From: an uncultured Pelagibacteraceae bacterium
GTDB taxonomy: Bacteria > Pseudomonadota > Alphaproteobacteria > Pelagibacterales > Pelagibacteraceae
NCBI GenBank assembly: GCA_902519375.1
Contig: CABYJS010000001.1
Span: 34,240 to 98,239 of the forward strand
Direction of reading: 5' to 3'
DNA length: 64,000 nucleotides
Part shown: positions 58,173-64,000 of the stretch, in pieces
Layout of the letters: every line of letters begins with the position of its first letter
How positions within the stretch are numbered: the stretch's first letter is position 1
The notes under the pieces: model-generated
The model's database searches: none
What the model was told of the DNA's origin: nothing
The model's input: the letters and a program-made list of their open reading frames with translations, nothing else
Program-made: the position numbers and the translations under genes

Positions 58173-59105
58173 TTATTTGAATAAATCTGAAACTGATGTT
58201 GAATTTGATATTCTTTTTATTGCTTCACCCATTAGACCTGAAATTGGCAAAACTTCTATGTTTTTAACATTTTTTGTTTTAGAAATATTATCAATAGTAT
58301 CCGTGATAACTAAATTTTTAATTACAGAAGTTTTTATTTTTTTAACAGCATCTCCACTTAAAACACCATGGGTAATATAAACATAAACTTCTTTTGCTCC
58401 TCTTTCTTTTAAAGCTTTAGCAGCATTTACAATAGTTCCACCTGAGTCAATTATATCATCTACAATAATACAAGTTTGGTCTTTCACATCACCAATTACA
58501 TTCATTACTTGAGATTGACCAGGTTTTGGTCTTCTTTTATCAACAATAGCTAAACCAACATTCAAAAGTTTTCCTAGTGCTCTCGCTCTTTCTGTACCAC
58601 CCACATCTGGTGCAACACAAATAATTTTCTTACTTTTAATTTTTTTTCTTACATGCCTTGCAAATATTGGTGTTGCAAAAAGGTTATCTACTGGGATATC
58701 AAAAAAACCTTGAATTTGACCTGCGTGTAAATCAACTGTCACAACTCTATCAGCTCCTGCCTTAGTAATTAAATTAGAAACAAGTTTAGCTGAAATTGAA
58801 GTTCTAGGAACAACTTTTCTGTCTTGTCTTGCATAACCAAAATATGGAATAACAGCAGTTATGTTTTTTGCAGATGACCTTTTTAAAGCATCTATACAAA
58901 GCAACAGCTCCATTAAATTATCATTTGCAGGAGATGAAATTGACTGAATAATGAAAATACTATTTCCTCTTATATTTTCATTAATCTCTACATAGATCTC
59001 ACCGTCAGAAAATTTCTTAATACTAGAATTTACAAGTTTTGATTTTAAATATTTTGCAATATTTTTGCTTAGAACTTTGTTGCTGTTTCCAGTTAATAGT
59101 TTCAT
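58173..59105 (-). CDS. prs: Ribose-phosphate pyrophosphokinase
   Basis: FSDGEIYVEINENIRG, PYFGYARQDRKVVPRTSISAKLV, VTVDLHAGQIQGFFDIPVDNL, CIIVDDIIDSGGTI. Confidence 0.98.
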   Translation of the reverse strand: MKLLTGNSNKVLSKNIAKYLKSKLVNSSIKKFSDGEIYVEINENIRGNSIFIIQSISSPANDNLMELLLCIDALKRSSAKNITAVIPYFGYARQDRKVVPRTSISAKLVSNLITKAGADRVVTVDLHAGQIQGFFDIPVDNLFATPIFARHVRKKIKSKKIICVAPDVGGTERARALGKLLNVGLAIVDKRRPKPGQSQVMNVIGDVKDQTCIIVDDIIDSGGTIVNAAKALKERGAKEVYVYITHGVLSGDAVKKIKTSVIKNLVITDTIDNISKTKNVKNIEVLPISGLMGEAIKRISNSTSVSDLFK

Positions 59106-59113
59106 TGAAAAGT

Positions 59114-59884
59114 TTAATTAATCATAATTATTGAAATATTTCTACCATAATCATCATGTTTTAATCTTATAGATCGCCTTGCACTAAAAAAATTATTTTT
59201 TTTATCAAAAGTATCTATATTTATGTTATCAATTTTTGTGATTTTGTTTAATTTAAGTTGAGATTTTACAAAGTTAGGTAAATCAAAATAAATGACATTT
59301 TTTTTATTTTTAAAAAAAATTTTATTATTTCTATTTTTTTGGATAAATTTTTTCTTAAATTTCTCTTTTACATTGTAATTATCTTGTTTGATACAAGGAC
59401 CAATTGCAGCTGTAATACAATTTTTTTGACAACCCTTCATTATCATAAAATTTATCACTTTTCTTATTATACCCTTGTAAGCTCCTTTCCATCCAGCATG
59501 AATAGCAGCAATCATATTTTTTTTATTTTCATATAATAAAATTGGAACACAATCTGCAGTTAAAACACCAATAGGAAGCTTTTTCTTATTGGTGATTATT
59601 GCATCAGCTTTTTTTATATTTCTTTTCAGATCGAAGTTTTTATCTATATAAATTAATTTATTACTATGAATTTGATTCAGTAAAAAAATATTTTTCGATT
59701 TTTTGCTAATCTTTCTTCTTACGATATTTAAGTTCAATTTAACTTTATTTTTTTTATCATTAGAACCTAGCCCACAATTTAAACTTTTATAAATACCTTT
59801 TGATTTCCCTCCTTTTCGATTAAAAAAACCATGACTAATTTTTTTTTGTATCGATAATTTTTTAGATTTAAACAGCTTTAAAAT
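59114..59884 (-). CDS. pgeF: Peptidoglycan editing factor, polyphenol oxidase/laccase domain (YfiH family), non-canonical start
   Basis: TADCVPILLYENKKNMIAAIHAGWKGAYKGI, AAIGPCIKQDNYNV; upstream in-frame codons encode the conserved HGFFNRKGGKSKGIYKSLNCGLGSND, so the gene extends past the TTG at 59737. Confidence 0.85.
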   Translation of the reverse strand: MLKLFKSKKLSIQKKISHGFFNRKGGKSKGIYKSLNCGLGSNDKKNKVKLNLNIVRRKISKKSKNIFLLNQIHSNKLIYIDKNFDLKRNIKKADAIITNKKKLPIGVLTADCVPILLYENKKNMIAAIHAGWKGAYKGIIRKVINFMIMKGCQKNCITAAIGPCIKQDNYNVKEKFKKKFIQKNRNNKIFFKNKKNVIYFDLPNFVKSQLKLNKITKIDNINIDTFDKKNNFFSARRSIRLKHDDYGRNISIIMIN

Positions 59885-60924
59885 CCTAATTTGAATTTAT
59901 TTTTTTGATTTTTAATTAACATAACTTTAAATAAATTACCCATTTGTTTCTCATTTATGAGTCTTTCAAGTCGGTAGTAAATATCAGCTTTTTTGTAAAA
60001 ATTAAGATTTTTTGAAATTATTTCTGCTCTTTTCTTAATTTCCATATTAATTAAAAAATTCTTTTGCGTAGTTAAGTTAATTTTCAAACCACCCATCTTA
60101 TTTATGAATTTTTTAAAAAGATCAAAATTTATATTATGAGTTATATCTATACTACCTATATTATGTAAAATGTTGGCAATTTTATGATTTGATACAGCTT
60201 GCAACGTATCTTTCATTTTCTTTGAATTATATCCGTAGTCTATTATTAATATTCCTCCAGTATTTTTTTTAATTAATTTTGATATATTTCTTAAATAATC
60301 TAACCCAAGTTCTGAGTATTCTATGAAATTTTGATTTTTAGAGATATTAAAATTAATTTTTTTTTCAGCTTTTTTGATATTAAATTTTTTTTCAAAAAAA
60401 AAAACATTGTTTTTATCTTTAATATTAACAAACTTTTCAAACCAAAAATTTCCTCTTTTTTTGAATTGTTTTATTGCCATTGAGTCAAAAAATTCATTGG
60501 CTACAAAAATACTAGGAATTTTTTTTATTTTATTAATATTTGATACCCAAGCAATTTTTGAATTTATTAGTTTTTTTTTTTGCAATTTAATTAAGTATGG
60601 GCTCTTTTCATGAATAATAAAGTTACATGAATTTAGAAAAATTGGAAAATTCCTAAAGCTCTCAATTAACACCTTCATCATTTCTCCATTTCCTGCACCA
60701 AGTTCAATTAAGTTGAATTTTTTTGGAGACCCTAAGCTTTGCCAGAAACTTACAACCCAAATAGCAATCATTTCAGAAAAAAGCCTTGAAATATTTGGTG
60801 CTGTTATGAAGTCTCCTTGTTTACCAAAAGGATTTTTTTTCATGTAGTAACCAAATTTTTTATCATATAGAGATAAATTAATGAATTTATCTAATGGTAT
60901 ATTACTAATGTTTTTTAATTTCAT
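59878..60924 (-). CDS. SAM-dependent methyltransferase, MidA/NDUFAF7 family
   Basis: GYYMKKNPFGKQGDFITAPNISRLFSEMIAIW, LIELGAGNGEMMKVLIE, VANEFFDSMAIKQF, IIDYGYN. Confidence 0.92.
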   Translation of the reverse strand: MKLKNISNIPLDKFINLSLYDKKFGYYMKKNPFGKQGDFITAPNISRLFSEMIAIWVVSFWQSLGSPKKFNLIELGAGNGEMMKVLIESFRNFPIFLNSCNFIIHEKSPYLIKLQKKKLINSKIAWVSNINKIKKIPSIFVANEFFDSMAIKQFKKRGNFWFEKFVNIKDKNNVFFFEKKFNIKKAEKKINFNISKNQNFIEYSELGLDYLRNISKLIKKNTGGILIIDYGYNSKKMKDTLQAVSNHKIANILHNIGSIDITHNINFDLFKKFINKMGGLKINLTTQKNFLINMEIKKRAEIISKNLNFYKKADIYYRLERLINEKQMGNLFKVMLIKNQKNKFKLGF

Positions 60925-61684
60925 ATTTGCTAACTATTAAGTAAATTCCAATTAGAAGTAATATAGAGCTTAATATTTGACCCATAGTAAAATTAAATAA
61001 TAGATAACCCAATTGTTCATCTGGTACTCTAAAAAACTCAATTCCAAATCTAAATACTGAATAAAAAGATACAAATAAACCAGAAATAAATCCTGGAGTT
61101 TTGGCAAAACTTTTTCTTCTAAAATATATTAATATAAAAAATAAAATAACCCCCTCAAATAATGCTTCATATAGTTGTGAGGGGTGTCTATATAAATTGT
61201 CAATTTGAATAAATTTTACTGCCCAAGGTAGATTAGTTTCAGTTCCATATAATTCAGAGTTAATAAAGTTCGAGATTCTTCCAAAAAATATTCCTATCGG
61301 TGCAACTAAAGAAATAATGTCTAGATAATCGTAAGCACTTTGATTAAATTTTTTTGAATATAAAATACTTACAAATATAATTCCAACTAAACCCCCATGA
61401 AAAGACATTCCTCCTTGCCAAATTTTAAAAATTTCGATTAAATTTTCTGAGTAGTAATCAAGATTATAAAAAAGAATATAACCCAACCTTCCTCCAATTA
61501 TTATACCGATTATTATATAAGTAATGAAATCATCAAATTTATCTTTTATATTGGCCTCAGTTATAAAAATTTTTTTACTTAAAATCCAACCTATTAATAT
61601 TCCTGCAATATATGATAAGGAATACCATCTAATTTCAAATGAAAAAATATAGAATGCAACTGGGTCAAAATTATTAATGAACAT
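60905..61684 (-). CDS. lgt: Prolipoprotein diacylglyceryl transferase
   Basis: IRWYSLSYIAGIL, GGRLGYILFYN, WQGGMSFHGGLVG, GRISNFINSELYG, YRHPSQLYEALFEGV. Confidence 0.97.
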   Translation of the reverse strand: MFINNFDPVAFYIFSFEIRWYSLSYIAGILIGWILSKKIFITEANIKDKFDDFITYIIIGIIIGGRLGYILFYNLDYYSENLIEIFKIWQGGMSFHGGLVGIIFVSILYSKKFNQSAYDYLDIISLVAPIGIFFGRISNFINSELYGTETNLPWAVKFIQIDNLYRHPSQLYEALFEGVILFFILIYFRRKSFAKTPGFISGLFVSFYSVFRFGIEFFRVPDEQLGYLLFNFTMGQILSSILLLIGIYLIVSKYEIKKH

Positions 61685-61734
61685 TTTAAATTATAAATAT
61701 AAATTACAATTATTATAAGTTACTATACATATAT

Positions 61735-61983
61735 ATGAAAAACTCAAAATTTGTTATTGAAAAACTCGCAAAGTTATTTGAGCAGGGTCTAGTTTCATCT
61801 AAAGATTTGGGAAACGAATTAATTAATATTTTGAAATCAAAGAGAGATGAAATAGTTTTTAGAATGAAATTAACAAGCAAAGAGGAATTTGAAATACTCT
61901 CAAAAAGGGTCGAAAATCTTGAAAAAGAAATAAATAAAAAAAGTAAAACTAAAAGAAAACCTAGACGGGTAAAAAAATCTTAA
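61735..61983 (+). CDS. UbiK/BMFP-type accessory coiled-coil protein
   Basis: Short C-terminal coiled coil 'LTSKEEFEILSKRVENLEKEINKKSK' typical of YqiC/BMFP/UbiK. Confidence 0.75.
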   Translation: MKNSKFVIEKLAKLFEQGLVSSKDLGNELINILKSKRDEIVFRMKLTSKEEFEILSKRVENLEKEINKKSKTKRKPRRVKKS

Positions 61984-63280
61984 CTCCTAGACCTTTCATA
62001 TTGGACTTTTCTAACTTTATATTACCTCCATGAGATCTAATTATATCTGAAGCTATTGAAAGTCCCAGACCAACACTTGATTTTGAGTCTGCTCTTCCTT
62101 TATCAATTTTATAAAATGGTTTGAATACATTCTCATACTCTTTCTCCGGTATTCCAGGTCCATTGTCCTCAATTTTTATGAATAAGTTGTTATTATTTTT
62201 AGTAAGTTCAATATTAATTTTATCTGCATACTTTATAGCATTATCAATAAGATTATTCATACACCTTTGGATTAAATTTTTTTTTCCGTTAATATAGACT
62301 TTATCAGTAAGATTTTTGGAAATGTTCTCATTATCATATTTTTTAACGACTTTTACAATTAACTCAGTAAGATTAAATTGTTCACTTTTTTCAAGATAAG
62401 TTGAGCTTGTAAATTGGAGGTACTCATTCAACATCTTTTCCATTTCATTAATATCTTCACTAAGTTTATTTGCTAGATCTTTTTCTTTTATAAAGGCTAT
62501 TTGAAGTTTCATTCTTGTAAGGGGAGTTCTCAAATCATGGCTAATACCAGATAACATCTCTGATCTTTGGTTTAAATGTCTTACAATTCTTTTTCTCATT
62601 TTATCAAATTCAAACCCTGCTTGTCTTATTTCAGCAGCACCAGAAGGTTTGTATTCTTCAATTTCTTCTCCTTTACCAAATTTTTCTGCAACTCTGGCCA
62701 AGTTTGTGATTGGTCTAGTTTGATTTTTTAAAAAAATTAATGAGATAAAAATCATAATTAATGCTGGAACTGTAATCCATAGTGCAAATATCCTTGCGGA
62801 AGAACTTGTTACTCTATCCTTAGGAACTAAAAATCTTAAATATCCTGACTGATGCTTTATTTTTAAATCAATTAATTCTTTATAGCTTGTAGTATCAAAC
62901 CAAAAATTTGTTGACCCAAATTTAGACTTAAGTTCTCTTCTTAAAGTTCTATCAATCGGACTAAACCATCTTTCATCAAATTTATAATCAAAATTAACCT
63001 CATCAACATACTCAATATTCAGATCTTGATTAACTGAAAAAATATTGATTATTTCATTTTTGGCATAAATTTCATCGTCATAAACTACTATAAAAGTATT
63101 TATCTCATTTACTAAAGCTTTAGTCATTCCCTTGTTAGTTTTAATCCAGAGACTATCAAAAAAAACAAATGTTATAATTAACTGTAATACTATTACTGGA
63201 ACAGCTACAATTAGTAATGCTCTATAAAATAATCTTTTAGGCAAAAGATTTTTAAAAAACTTACTCAATCCATAGAACAT
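61961..63280 (-). CDS. Sensor histidine kinase, EnvZ-like
   Basis: HAMP and H-box GISHDLRTPLTRMKLQ; N box RCMNNLIDNAIKYA; G boxes DNGPGIPEKEYENVF, SSVGLGLSIASDIIRSHGG. Confidence 0.93.
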   Translation of the reverse strand: MFYGLSKFFKNLLPKRLFYRALLIVAVPVIVLQLIITFVFFDSLWIKTNKGMTKALVNEINTFIVVYDDEIYAKNEIINIFSVNQDLNIEYVDEVNFDYKFDERWFSPIDRTLRRELKSKFGSTNFWFDTTSYKELIDLKIKHQSGYLRFLVPKDRVTSSSARIFALWITVPALIMIFISLIFLKNQTRPITNLARVAEKFGKGEEIEEYKPSGAAEIRQAGFEFDKMRKRIVRHLNQRSEMLSGISHDLRTPLTRMKLQIAFIKEKDLANKLSEDINEMEKMLNEYLQFTSSTYLEKSEQFNLTELIVKVVKKYDNENISKNLTDKVYINGKKNLIQRCMNNLIDNAIKYADKINIELTKNNNNLFIKIEDNGPGIPEKEYENVFKPFYKIDKGRADSKSSVGLGLSIASDIIRSHGGNIKLEKSNMKGLGVKIFLPV

Positions 63281-63938
63281 ATCCAGCTCCCCTAATAGTT
63301 TGTAAAAATTTTGGTTTTTTTGGATCTATTTCAATTTTTTTTCTTAACCTTGTTATTATAACATCTATTGATCTTTCTTTGTCTATATCTATAAACAAGC
63401 CTATATCTTCTCTTGAAAAAGTTTTACCTGGGTTATTAATCATCTTCTTAAGTATTATTTTTTCAGTATTATTAATTTTATATTCAATCTCATGACTGAT
63501 AATTAGCTGCTTATTCAAATCAATCTTAATATTTTCAAATTCAATGATATTTTTTTGATTATCTTTTTGCGTTTTATTTATAATATTTTTAATTCTCAGT
63601 ACCAATTCTTTAGGATCAAAAGGTTTTGGAAGATAATCATCTGCTCCTATTTCTAATCCCTCAACTCTTTCACTAGGTTGACCTTTAGCCGTTAATAAAA
63701 TGATAGGAGTTTTGATATTTCTTTTATTTTCATTTATAAATTCTAAACCACTTTTTCCAGGCATCATTATATCAAGAACAATTAAATCAAATTCTATTAT
63801 CTTGATTTTGTCAGATGCATCCTCAGCACTTTCAGAAGTTGTGACTAAAAAATTGTTTTCATTCAAATATTTTTTCACCAATGTTCTTATCCCATCATCG
63901 TCATCCACAACTAAGATATGTGCTATAAAATTATCCAT
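63261..63938 (-). CDS. OmpR-family response regulator
   Basis: ILVVDDDDGIRTLVKKYL, LIVLDIMMPGKSGLEF, LLTAKGQPSERVEGLEIGADDYLPKPFDPKEL; winged-helix C-terminus. Confidence 0.95.
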   Translation of the reverse strand: MDNFIAHILVVDDDDGIRTLVKKYLNENNFLVTTSESAEDASDKIKIIEFDLIVLDIMMPGKSGLEFINENKRNIKTPIILLTAKGQPSERVEGLEIGADDYLPKPFDPKELVLRIKNIINKTQKDNQKNIIEFENIKIDLNKQLIISHEIEYKINNTEKIILKKMINNPGKTFSREDIGLFIDIDKERSIDVIITRLRKKIEIDPKKPKFLQTIRGAGYVLWIE

Positions 63939-64000
63939 TAATTATTTTTTTTAATACATTATCAAAGTTTATAACTTCCTCTGAATTAGAGTCTAATAAT
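63931..64000 (-). CDS. C-terminal fragment of a CDS running off the window, possibly a MarR-type regulator
   Basis: In-frame LLDSNSEEVINFDNVLKKIING* whose stop overlaps the response-regulator start (AATGGATAA); MarR call rests only on the MarR-OmpR-EnvZ order known in alphaproteobacteria. Confidence 0.4.
   Translation of the reverse strand, partial: LLDSNSEEVINFDNVLKKIING

Overview
AT-rich, very compact alphaproteobacterial chromosome segment, consistent with SAR11/Pelagibacterales from gene content and density. Most of it is core housekeeping: ribF-ileS-lspA-pgi; rsmD-purD; lpxL-lpxK-waaA-msbA-ubiA; an aa3 cytochrome oxidase operon (coxB/ctaD/ctaB/small ORF/ctaG/coxC/surf1); thrC; a long minus-strand array dciA-dsbA-like-smc-F0 ATP synthase-crtI-crtB-crtY-blh-ispH-thrB-rnhA; mutY; ccrM; rnhB; ispE; tRNA-Gln; cca; greA; hemF; trmL; the petABC bc1 complex; ychF-pth-rplY-prs-pgeF; lgt; and a two-component system. 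The one clearly accessory-looking region is 47352-52981. It holds three exported or envelope proteins in tandem: a duplicated-TPR plus beta-barrel-like protein, a 743-aa secreted Ala-rich fibre-like protein with hendecad repeats and an apparent C-terminal S74 (endosialidase-type) chaperone domain, and a prokaryotic pentameric ligand-gated ion channel homologue. Other observations worth checking: a short SMC with no visible hinge, a tRNA-Gln gene 3 nt upstream of the CCA-adding enzyme, clustered GANTC sites in the ccrM leader, a parS-like palindrome with a 1-nt insertion, a UDG-family protein lacking Fe-S cysteines, a pgeF gene with no canonical start codon, and convergent gene pairs that repeatedly share a 4-nt TTAG/CTAA stop overlap. 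No CRISPR array, transposase or prophage was seen. All family calls come from reading motifs by eye; no searches were run.
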